Shown in pieces: positions 17,700-25,685 of a stretch of DNA of 32,747 nt (within the stretch, counting starts at the first letter, position 1; every line of letters starts with the position of its first letter). The stretch spans positions 1 through 32,747 of the forward strand of contig JACOYI010000012.1 of NCBI GenBank assembly GCA_016181935.1, read 5' to 3'. The notes under the pieces were generated by a model. It was given only the letters and a program-made list of their open reading frames with translations. It was not told where the DNA came from and made no database searches. Both the position numbers and the translations under genes were made by a program. The stretch comes from Candidatus Niyogiibacteriota bacterium. GTDB lineage: Bacteria; Patescibacteriota; Minisyncoccia; HO2-45-28.

Positions 17700-19343
17700 C
17701 TAGTTCAACGGTTTGAAGACACTCGCTTCCGCTTCCACTTGCAGGATGCGGAACACGACGCGCATATTCGACAACCACTCTTGCTTGGTCTTCGGGGGGC
17801 AGGGTTCGGAACCGCACATCATCAAACTGTCACGCACTTGCACGGCCCGCGTCATGCTCAGATTTTTCCCAGATTGCTTGATCTGGCTGAGCACCACCGC
17901 GGTCTTACCGTCTTTTTGCGCCTGAAGATATCCCATCGGATCCGAATGGCCTTCGATGGTGATGATGGCGCCGCCGTAGGTCGCGGCCAGATTCACGGCG
18001 CGATTGAAATCGCTCTCGTAAAGCCCGGCCGGAAATTCTTTCTGGTTCGGTTCGAAGAGCACCATGAATTCGAAAAGTGTCCCCTCGCCGAGCGTGCCCG
18101 CCTGTTGCTGGCGCGCGACGACGCCCGCAACTGCTGACGGGTCGAACCGCGGCGATTCGGAAGCCACCGTATCTGCGAGGCCGACTTTGAGCTTGCCATA
18201 GTCCCAGCCCGCATGGTTCAGCGTGGCCGCAGCCGCGAGCAAGCCCAACGGTTTGAACGCCGACTGGATCTCGCCCGAAAGTTTCGCCATGCCGCGCGGG
18301 TAGTTGGCATCCGTGAAGAATTGAACGTTCCCCGGATACCCGACGAACTCGCAGTCGAGGTAGAGCCCTTCGGCATCCCCGATCGCTTTGTCGCTGTCGA
18401 GCAGGATCTTGGCCGCGGCCGTGACCGCCGTCTTGTACTCCGCTCCGGTTTTGGAACCGAACAGGTCGCGGACCTTTTCCTCGGCCGTCAGAAGGCCGTG
18501 CACGAATTTCTGGACCTCGGCGCGATTCGAGTCGAAATAGTCCCTGCGCGCGACAATGACATCTGCGATGATGCGGTTCGCGGTCTTGGTCGAAAGCAGA
18601 GCGTGAGCTCCTTTGACCGAATCCTCGGATCCGGTCCCGATACCGCCGCCGGAGGTCAGCACCAGAGCATCCGGCGTGATGACCATGACCGCATCCACAC
18701 GCGAGTCCTCGCGAAACGCCTGCGCCGGATTGTTCGCTTTCACGGTCAATTCCGGAAGCCATTTAAGCGTGACGTCTGTCGGCTTCAAGCCCGCGTCCGC
18801 AAGGATCTTCATGAGGTAATCCACATGCGGGCCGTAGGCCTGCACGGCAATGGTCTTGCCTTTCAGGTCTTTGGGCGCCTTGATGCCTTCTTTGGCCACC
18901 ATCCAGTCGCCGCCCGCTGACCACGTCATTTGGTAGACGACCACGGGACAGGTCGGGGCATCGGCCGTCGGGCAGATGACCTCGGAGGCCATCGTGATCA
19001 TACCCATGGTACCCCGAAGATACGGGGTTCTTCCGGACAGAAACATCTTCACCTGCTCCACAAAATTGTCTTCGCGGAACAGGGTGAGATTCAGGCCTTC
19101 GCCGGCAAAGATACTGCCGGGCGCGGTCTGGAGGGCGTTGCCGTTGGCGTAGATCGTGGCGATGTCGCCGCCCCATGTGATGAGCGGAACCTGAACGGAC
19201 CCGCTTTTCACGCTACCCACCGCGGCCTTCACGACCTTGGTGAGCGGAGGGGATTTGACATATGCCGGCTCCGCGTCGGCTTGCGCAAGCCCGAAGGCGA
19301 GCGCCAGCACGACGAGAAGGAAATACCGAGCGAATGCGCTCAT
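17700..19343 (-). CDS. secreted SBP (NMT1/THI5-like)-OmpA fusion
   Basis: signal peptide MSAFARYFLLVVLALAFGLAQADA; SBP region GGDWMVAKEGIKAPKDLKGKTIAVQAYGPHVDYLMKILADAGLK; C-terminal ITIEGHSDPMGY..LSMTRAVQVRDSL; RBS AAGGAGAAG before ATG 19343. Confidence 0.88.
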   Translation of the reverse strand: MSAFARYFLLVVLALAFGLAQADAEPAYVKSPPLTKVVKAAVGSVKSGSVQVPLITWGGDIATIYANGNALQTAPGSIFAGEGLNLTLFREDNFVEQVKMFLSGRTPYLRGTMGMITMASEVICPTADAPTCPVVVYQMTWSAGGDWMVAKEGIKAPKDLKGKTIAVQAYGPHVDYLMKILADAGLKPTDVTLKWLPELTVKANNPAQAFREDSRVDAVMVITPDALVLTSGGGIGTGSEDSVKGAHALLSTKTANRIIADVIVARRDYFDSNRAEVQKFVHGLLTAEEKVRDLFGSKTGAEYKTAVTAAAKILLDSDKAIGDAEGLYLDCEFVGYPGNVQFFTDANYPRGMAKLSGEIQSAFKPLGLLAAAATLNHAGWDYGKLKVGLADTVASESPRFDPSAVAGVVARQQQAGTLGEGTLFEFMVLFEPNQKEFPAGLYESDFNRAVNLAATYGGAIITIEGHSDPMGYLQAQKDGKTAVVLSQIKQSGKNLSMTRAVQVRDSLMMCGSEPCPPKTKQEWLSNMRVVFRILQVEAEASVFKPLN

Positions 19344-19455
19344 GGCCTTCTCCTTCTGGGTTGGGGTTTGGGACAAAACACTTCGGTACTACAGTTCGCG
19401 GTTCTTCACCTCCTTCCTTAATTTAGAGTTTTAACGAACGGGTGAAACTGAACCC

Positions 19456-19484
19456 TTTATAAAGGAAAAGGGTGCGAGTGTCAA
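19456..19484 (-). promoter_or_regulatory. sigma70 promoter of the SBP-OmpA/VWA operon
   Basis: minus strand TTGACA-17 bp-TATAAA. Confidence 0.8.
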
Positions 19485-19489
19485 GCTAG

Positions 19490-19518
19490 TTGACGGCGCC
19501 GGAACTGCGGCGTACAGT
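19490..19518 (+). promoter_or_regulatory. divergent promoter for the 224 aa gene
   Basis: TTGACG-17 bp-TACAGT, back-to-back with the minus promoter (5 bp between -35 boxes). Confidence 0.7.
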
Positions 19519-19548
19519 TGTTCAAGAATGTTTTGAAAACGAGGCGCC

Positions 19549-20223
19549 ATGAAGCGGTTGATGGTTCTTGCGGTTCTTTGCTTTTTTGCGGCGTTTGCGG
19601 GCGCAGAGGAACCCCGGAAGTCGGTCTCGGGAACGCTTGAATTCGAATTGTCCACGCCCATGCGCGGTCAGGATGCGTTCGGCATCACGATGCATACACT
19701 CGAATATAATTGGCGCACAGTCCCGCTGCCGTTCGGACGGCTTTCCGGCTACGGAATGTTCGAAGCGAATGACAGCGACAACGAGTGGATGACGCGCCAT
19801 ACGGCGGCTTATGCGCCATTCGCGGATGCGCCGTTTCTTGCACTCGCCGTCGAATACGGAGCCCGCATCGGGGGACAGGATTATTGGCAGGGCGGCGGCC
19901 AATTCATCGCATCGCGCATCCCAAGCGTTCACGATCGTTTTCAATATCTTGCGCTCGGATATTTTTCCGATATCCGCGGTGCGCGATTTCCGTCCGAATG
20001 GGTGCTCCGCGCCGAAAGCACCGCGGTCACCATGCAATTCCTGTCGGTGTTCCTCGAAGGGATCTACCGCTACCGTTCAAGCGCCGAACGACGCGACGAT
20101 GCCGCCTCTGTTGAATGCTGGTTTTTTTACGCGCCCTTTTCCGATCAATTGAACGCCGGTTTCAGTTTTGAAAAAGCCGGCGTCGAATGGATGCCGTACT
20201 TAGGAGCACGGGTCCGATTTTGA
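19549..20223 (+). CDS. secreted protein, putative beta-barrel
   Basis: signal peptide MKRLMVLAVLCFFAAFAGA; alternating aromatic/hydrophobic strands; C-terminal ...YLGARVRF ends in Phe. Confidence 0.75.
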   Translation: MKRLMVLAVLCFFAAFAGAEEPRKSVSGTLEFELSTPMRGQDAFGITMHTLEYNWRTVPLPFGRLSGYGMFEANDSDNEWMTRHTAAYAPFADAPFLALAVEYGARIGGQDYWQGGGQFIASRIPSVHDRFQYLALGYFSDIRGARFPSEWVLRAESTAVTMQFLSVFLEGIYRYRSSAERRDDAASVECWFFYAPFSDQLNAGFSFEKAGVEWMPYLGARVRF

Positions 20224-20239
20224 TCCGCCTCGTTTCGCC

Positions 20240-20275
20240 ATCCGCCAACCAGCGGAAGCGGATAGGCGGATTTTT
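20240..20275 (+). terminator. terminator
   Basis: ATCCGCC..GGCGGAT-TTTT. Confidence 0.6.
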
Positions 20276-20290
20276 ATCTTTAAATAAAAA

Positions 20291-20308
20291 GGGATCTCTC
20301 AGGATCCC
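20291..20308 (-). terminator. terminator overlapping the stop of the 166 aa gene
   Basis: GGGATC..GATCCC, T-tract on minus strand. Confidence 0.6.
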
Positions 20309-20799
20309 GTTTTGTTTTCGAATGCCCCTTCATAATGCGCTTTGAATTCCTTTTGCCATTCCTCCAGCAACCGTTCCCACGCCTTGATATCCTCATTGGG
20401 GTCGGCGCATTGATAGGTCACCATCGGATGCATGCGGGCCACATGCCCGGTAAAATCGTTGAGACAGCTTCGTTCGAGTTGCCGGACGAAATTTTCGTCA
20501 AAAATGCCGAGCTTCCCTTTTTCGAGATCGAATCCGAGCGATGTCAGCCATTCGGCCGGAAGCATCACCGGAGTCGGGCAATCATCGAGTTCCGCTTCTT
20601 TTTCAACGACGCGCCGGATATCGAAATTGACCAAAAACCGGACACAGCTTCCCGTTCCCTGAAATTGCGGCGGAATCAAAAGCTCTTCCAGTCGAACCCG
20701 CACGCGATCGGCATTTTCGTCCCCGAAAAAACCGCGCGAAAGACAAAGTTCGACGAATTCTTTTGCGGCTTCCATTGCCGTCTTGCTGTTTGGAGGCAT
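20299..20799 (-). CDS. hypothetical protein
   Basis: 166 aa; RBS AGGAGAG upstream. Confidence 0.7.
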   Translation of the reverse strand: MPPNSKTAMEAAKEFVELCLSRGFFGDENADRVRVRLEELLIPPQFQGTGSCVRFLVNFDIRRVVEKEAELDDCPTPVMLPAEWLTSLGFDLEKGKLGIFDENFVRQLERSCLNDFTGHVARMHPMVTYQCADPNEDIKAWERLLEEWQKEFKAHYEGAFENKTGS

Positions 20800-20887
20800 G
20801 AATCTCTCCTTCTCGCAAAGAACCCCCCGGCACCAAAATCCGCATCCAAGTTAACATATACCGGACGTGCAGGCAAGAAAAATAAAA

Positions 20888-20911
20888 ACCCCCGCCATTA
20901 CGGCCGGGGGT
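20888..20911 (-). terminator. terminator overlapping the stop of the 297 aa gene
   Basis: ACCCCCG..CGGGGGT, T-tract on minus strand; stop TAA in the loop. Confidence 0.75.
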
Positions 20912-21791
20912 CGCCTTCTTTCACGCCAATGGAAATGCCGGCTTGCCACTCATGCTTGCCGAATTCATCCCGCCGGTCGAGATTGTCGTTATATTCCGCA
21001 AAAGAACCGGCCTGAAGCGCGCCGAGTGAAAAAATTCCGATATCGAGCCGGTGATTTATGGAAGCAAGACCGCCGGAATCATCCCCCCACGCGCCGGCTT
21101 TTGCCGTGTTCGCGACGATCTGCAATCGCCACGGATACTCCGCGTCGGAACGAAGATCGAATCCGAATCGCGATTCAAGCGTTCCGAGATCGCCTCGATG
21201 AACCTCTTGGGCATCCGATGTGAACACATACGGACTCCAATCGCTTCTAAGCGCATACATGTACCACAGTCGCATGGTCAACGGGATGCCTGTCACCGCA
21301 TCATCCCATTCCTTTTTCCATTCGACCTGAATGCCGTCAATGAAAATGCCGTCGCCATACCGCGGATCGTTGAAATTGTGGACGGAATGGTGATAAAAAC
21401 CCGCGCTCACTCCATCCAGCCCCAGCCGGTCAAATGGAACCGTGAACAAAAATTCAGCGCCGCCGGAATGCAATGTCCGGCTTCCGTCCGAAGCGGTGTA
21501 CGGATGGAGCCAGAATTCGGCAACGTCCCAGAATTGTACGCGGAGTTCGGCGGTTGACCGAAGATACGATGGTTCGCGATTACCGGGACTTACGGTATTT
21601 TGAGTTTCTTCTCCACTATCGGATGTCTTGTCTTTCACGGAAAACACCATGGAATTCCCGGTTTTCGCCAGATTGAGTTCGATCCCGACGGATGTACCTA
21701 AAATTTTGATGGAATCCGGATCCTCTTCGGCTCCAACCACAGCAGGCGCAAAAAGGATGGACGCGAAAAGAAAAGCCATGTATTTTCGCAT
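20898..21791 (-). CDS. secreted protein, putative beta-barrel-like
   Basis: signal peptide MRKYMAFLFASILFAPAVVGAEE; amphipathic strands such as RSTAELRVQFWDVAEFWLHPY and LTMRLWYMYALRSDWSPYVF. Confidence 0.7.
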   Translation of the reverse strand: MRKYMAFLFASILFAPAVVGAEEDPDSIKILGTSVGIELNLAKTGNSMVFSVKDKTSDSGEETQNTVSPGNREPSYLRSTAELRVQFWDVAEFWLHPYTASDGSRTLHSGGAEFLFTVPFDRLGLDGVSAGFYHHSVHNFNDPRYGDGIFIDGIQVEWKKEWDDAVTGIPLTMRLWYMYALRSDWSPYVFTSDAQEVHRGDLGTLESRFGFDLRSDAEYPWRLQIVANTAKAGAWGDDSGGLASINHRLDIGIFSLGALQAGSFAEYNDNLDRRDEFGKHEWQAGISIGVKEGDPRP

Positions 21792-21824
21792 AAGACCTCC
21801 CGATATTTAACAAGGGACTGTATA

Positions 21825-22319
21825 ATGACCACTATACGCAAATCTATGGCTTCGGCAATAGCGCGCTTGAGTGTTTCCGCCGCGGCGATCCTGCTTGTTC
21901 TTACGAGCGCATGGTGGTTATGGGATGGCCGTACGGATCCCGCCGTACCGGACACCATTTCCATCCGGCTGAACAATACGGATATCATGGTTCAAATCGC
22001 GCGCACCAACGAAGAAAAGATCCGCGGTTTGTCCGGACACGCGACGCTCGCGGACAGCGAAGGGATGTTTTTTATCAGCGACTATGACGATTTTCATCCG
22101 ATATGGATGAAGGGCATGCTCTTTTCCATCGATATCCTGTGGCTTTCCGTGGATGGGCGCGTCGTGGATATCAAAGAAAATGCGGCACCCGAATCGTATC
22201 CCGAAATTTTCATGTCCCGAGAACCCGCCCGCTTTGTCCTCGAAGTTCCGGCAGGATTCACCGCGCGGCATGATGTGAACATCGGCGCTCGCGCCATTTT
22301 GCCGTTCGGAGTATATTAA
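21825..22319 (+). CDS. DUF192-family protein with N-terminal TM/signal
   Basis: NTDIMVQIARTNEEKIRGLSGHATLADSEGMFFISDYDDFHPIWMKGMLFSIDILWLS. Confidence 0.88.
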   Translation: MTTIRKSMASAIARLSVSAAAILLVLTSAWWLWDGRTDPAVPDTISIRLNNTDIMVQIARTNEEKIRGLSGHATLADSEGMFFISDYDDFHPIWMKGMLFSIDILWLSVDGRVVDIKENAAPESYPEIFMSREPARFVLEVPAGFTARHDVNIGARAILPFGVY

Positions 22320-22324
22320 ATGGT

Positions 22325-22483
22325 ATGAGATACCCGTGGACTCTTGCGACGATTTTCGGCATCTGGATCGCCATCGCCGTCATTCTTTACAGCGATGCGC
22401 GCATTGATGCGACGAATTTGTATCTTGCGGGCGTTGTCACGAGCATCGTGCTCGCGATCGTCGGTTTTAAAAGTGCGGTTTAA
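22325..22483 (+). CDS. small two-TM membrane protein (52 aa), below the ORF-track cutoff
   Basis: MRYPWTLATIFGIWIAIAVILYSDARIDATNLYLAGVVTSIVLAIVGFKSAV; similar to product at 24042. Confidence 0.7.
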   Translation: MRYPWTLATIFGIWIAIAVILYSDARIDATNLYLAGVVTSIVLAIVGFKSAV

Positions 22484-22494
22484 CGCGCACCCCT

Positions 22495-24045
22495 ATGACC
22501 GTCTTCATGCTTTTGGGCAGGATTTTTTTCCTGCCGTTTCTTATTCTTAAATACGCCCTTCTCCGGTCTGTCCGCGATGAAACCGGACGGATCGTAACGC
22601 TTGATAACCCGCGCCGCCTGCGCTTGGCGCTCGAGGATCTCGGCGGCATCTTCATCAAATTCGGGGAACTCTTGGCCATGCGGTTCGATCTTCTGCCGCT
22701 TTCCTATGCGGTCCAGCTCCTGAATATCCGCCAATCCGCCGGCCGGCGGACCGAGGAGCGTCCTCGCGATGACCTCTTCGAGGTATTCCGCCAGGAGATC
22801 GGGAAACCTATGAGCGCCGTCTTTGAATCTATCGACCCTGGTGCGCTCTCCGTTTCTATTTTTTATCAGTCCTACCGTGCCAAGCTCGCGGGCAACGATG
22901 TGGTCGTAAAGATCCAAAAACCGGATGCCCGACCGGAGGCGCGCGCGGATCTCTACGTTCTGCGGTTTCTTGCCTCGCTCCTCGATGACGTCTGGATCTT
23001 CGAGTGGCTCGCGGACGAACTCGACCTTGCGGTCGAAGCAAAAAACAGTTCGTCGCTCTACGACCATGCCCAGCACTACCATAAAACCGATGTTCTTATC
23101 CCGATGGTCTATTCCGATTTCACGAAAAAGCGCGTGCTGGTGCGCGAATATTTGCCGGGAATGAAAGCGGATCGGATCATCGCGCTTCTGGCAACGCACC
23201 CCGATGATGCCCGTGCCGCGCTTGAAAAAAATGTGATCGCTCTTGCAGCGACCTCACGGGGTTTTATCCGCGACATGATGCGCCAGTATTTCGTGGATGG
23301 TTTTTTTCATTTGAATCCCTATCCCTCGTCTCTCCTTCTCATGTCGGGCGGGCAATTCAGCTACACGGATTTCGGCATCATCGGCCGCGCCATGCATCCG
23401 ACCGCATCGTTCCTGATATTCTGGAAGGCATCACAAAATCTCGACTTCGATGATGCGGCCGGCGCTCTTGTGGATTTTGCGGAACCGGTCACGCGCGCGC
23501 CCTTTGAAAAATTGCTTTCCGAAGACGCAAGCGCGCGCGAACGATTCCGAAAAGTGCTGGATATCCTGAAAGAAAAATTGACCGTGGATATCACGCCGAT
23601 CTTCAATGAATGGCACCGCGACCGTTCAGGCGTGGTCAGGCGCACGTCGGCTCCGGTCATCGTTTCCCTGCTCGAACGCCTCCGTTTTTACAAATTGACC
23701 CTGCCGCCGGACGCGATCGCGTTCTTGCGCGCGCTTTTGATGCTTGAACTCGTCGCCTTGAAACTCGATCCGACCTTTGACCTTGCCGACGCGATCCGCG
23801 ATTTTATCGAGCATACGCCGGTCGCCACGACGGCCGCTATCGAGGAGGCGCCTCATGCCGAGGAGATCGAACCGATCAATGAATTCGAGAGCTTGCACAC
23901 GGTCAACATCGCGCCGGAAGCAATGGCGGAAATGACCATACGCGCCGGGGAAACGGTCGCGCATGAACGCGAAAAATTCAATGGGTGGATAAGCGTGCTC
24001 GCCGAACGCGTTCCCGATCTGTATAATGAAATCAAATATCTATGA
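22495..24045 (+). CDS. ABC1/AarF/UbiB-like kinase family protein, atypical
   Basis: LEDLGGIFIKFGELLAMRFDLLP, VVVKIQKPD, FVDGFFHLNPYPSSLLLMSGGQFSYTDFGIIGRAM. Confidence 0.85.
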   Translation: MTVFMLLGRIFFLPFLILKYALLRSVRDETGRIVTLDNPRRLRLALEDLGGIFIKFGELLAMRFDLLPLSYAVQLLNIRQSAGRRTEERPRDDLFEVFRQEIGKPMSAVFESIDPGALSVSIFYQSYRAKLAGNDVVVKIQKPDARPEARADLYVLRFLASLLDDVWIFEWLADELDLAVEAKNSSSLYDHAQHYHKTDVLIPMVYSDFTKKRVLVREYLPGMKADRIIALLATHPDDARAALEKNVIALAATSRGFIRDMMRQYFVDGFFHLNPYPSSLLLMSGGQFSYTDFGIIGRAMHPTASFLIFWKASQNLDFDDAAGALVDFAEPVTRAPFEKLLSEDASARERFRKVLDILKEKLTVDITPIFNEWHRDRSGVVRRTSAPVIVSLLERLRFYKLTLPPDAIAFLRALLMLELVALKLDPTFDLADAIRDFIEHTPVATTAAIEEAPHAEEIEPINEFESLHTVNIAPEAMAEMTIRAGETVAHEREKFNGWISVLAERVPDLYNEIKYL

Positions 24046-24205
24046 AATACCCGTGGCTTGCCGCAAGCATCATTCTGATCTGGGCAATGGCGGCCTTTGC
24101 GATTTTGGTGCGCGATGAGATCCGGCCGGATTATGTGCTCGGCATCACCATCCCATCGTTGCCTCTCTCGTACTCGGCATTTGGGGATTCCGCGCTCCGA
24201 AATAA
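24042..24205 (+). pseudogene. small two-TM membrane protein, paralogue of 22325-22483, apparently frameshifted
   Basis: MKYPWLAASIILIWAMAAFAILVRDEIRPDYVLGITI then IVASLVLGIWGFRAPK* in another frame after the C-run at 24152-24154. Confidence 0.65.
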
Positions 24206-24250
24206 TCTATTTACGCGGAGCAATTCTGGCGATATACTGCACTCGCACCC

Positions 24251-24337
24251 GGAGGAGTGGCCGAGTGGTTGAAGGCGCGGCTCTCGAAAAGCCGTAAAGG
24301 AGAAATCCTTTCGTGAGTTCGAATCTCACCTCCTCCG
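24251..24337 (+). tRNA. tRNA-Ser (anticodon CGA)
   Basis: GGAGGAG/CTCCTCC acceptor, long variable arm, loop CTCGAAA. Confidence 0.95.
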
Positions 24338-24363
24338 CATTTTCTATACGCCCGCGAATATCC

Positions 24364-24978
24364 ATGAAACTGCCCTCAAAACTCAATCACTATTTTCTGA
24401 AAGACATCAATCCTGTTATCCGTTTTCTTATCATTTCGGACACGGTTTTTATGGGAGCGGCGGGACTTTTGGGTCCGATTTTCGCGCTCTTCATTACGGA
24501 TTTTATCCAAGGCGGGAATGAGGCGGTCGCCGGACTTGCCGCCGGCATTTACCTTTTCACGAAAAGCACTCTGCAAATCCCCGTCGCCCATTTCATTGAT
24601 CGCGTGCGCGGTGAAAAAGACGATTTTTGGCTCCTGTTCGTCTTCACGATTCTCATTGCGTTCATCCCTCTTCTGTATCTTGTCATCCAAACACCCATTG
24701 AACTGTACATCGTCCAATTCGTTCTCGGGCTCTTCACCGCATTCACGTTCCCGACCTACATGGCCATTTTCACGCGGCATATTGATAAAGAAAAAGAGGG
24801 CACCGAATGGGGCGTATACTTCACGCTCACCGACCTGATGGGCGCCGGCTTTGCCGCCATTGGCGGTTACCTCGCGGTCGCCGAAGGTTTTCCGGCGGTT
24901 ATTCTCACCGTTGTTTCCATATCATTCGTCGGGGCGCTCCTGCTGTTGCCGATAAAACCGTATATCTTAAAAAGATAA
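24364..24978 (+). CDS. MFS-type membrane protein, half-size
   Basis: about 6 TM; GPIFALFITDFIQGGNEAVAGLAAGIYLFTKSTLQIPVAHFIDRVRGEKDD; longer ORF start lies in tRNA-Ser. Confidence 0.75.
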   Translation: MKLPSKLNHYFLKDINPVIRFLIISDTVFMGAAGLLGPIFALFITDFIQGGNEAVAGLAAGIYLFTKSTLQIPVAHFIDRVRGEKDDFWLLFVFTILIAFIPLLYLVIQTPIELYIVQFVLGLFTAFTFPTYMAIFTRHIDKEKEGTEWGVYFTLTDLMGAGFAAIGGYLAVAEGFPAVILTVVSISFVGALLLLPIKPYILKR

Positions 24979-24983
24979 AAAGC

Positions 24984-25538
24984 ATGACCGAAAAAAAACC
25001 GATACTGGAAAATGACATTAAAGAGTCCGTGGGAATGCTGGTGCGCCACCGCGTCCCATGGCTCGCGCTCGGACTCGCGGGCGGCATGGCGGCGTCCTTT
25101 GTTGTTTCAAAATACGAAGCAATTCTGGGAAACGATATTCGACTCGCCTTTTTCATTCCAGTTATCGTCTATTTAAGTGACGCGATCGGAACACAGACCG
25201 AAACGATCTATGTGCGCTATCTTCGAAAAACGGGCGCCCATTTTTGGAAATATATATGGAAAGAGACCCAGTTGGGACTCTCGCTCGGAGCCATTTTCGG
25301 GCTCGCAGCCGGCCTTTTCGCCTACGGGTGGCTCAAATCGGCCGACATCGGTCTCGCGGTCGGCATCGCCATGTTCGTCAACATGATGATCGCGCCGATC
25401 GTTGCCACCGTCATCCCGATGGCGCTCTATAAAGAACACGCCGATCCTGCGCTTGGCGCGGGACCGCTCGCGACCGTCATCCAAGACCTTCTGAGTTTGA
25501 TCGTCTACTTTTTGATCGCAACGCTCATCATTTTCTGA
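24984..25538 (+). CDS. MgtE-type magnesium transporter membrane domain
   Basis: RVPWLALGLAGGMAASFVV; DAIGTQTETIYVRYL; GLAVGIAMFVNMMIAPIVATVIPM. Confidence 0.82.
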   Translation: MTEKKPILENDIKESVGMLVRHRVPWLALGLAGGMAASFVVSKYEAILGNDIRLAFFIPVIVYLSDAIGTQTETIYVRYLRKTGAHFWKYIWKETQLGLSLGAIFGLAAGLFAYGWLKSADIGLAVGIAMFVNMMIAPIVATVIPMALYKEHADPALGAGPLATVIQDLLSLIVYFLIATLIIF

Positions 25539-25540
25539 AT

Positions 25541-25568
25541 TTGACTTTTAAAAGATTCGTGCTACTAT
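25541..25568 (+). promoter_or_regulatory. putative promoter with about 110-nt structured leader
   Basis: TTGACT-16 bp-TACTAT. Confidence 0.5.
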
Positions 25569-25685
25569 TGCGCCGTATCGCTGGATGAACTAGCGGTACG
25601 CAGTACATTTCCAAACGGTCGACCATGGAACGGACGGGCAGAAAATGCCTGCCGAAATCCGAGCGACACAAACAGAAGGTGAGAA

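Noticed and set aside
19395-19420. Leader peptide GTGAAGAACCGCGAACTGTAG upstream of the first SBP-OmpA gene
   Set aside because: The putative GTG overlaps its own Shine-Dalgarno (GGAGGTG), so spacing is unsuitable; not supported.
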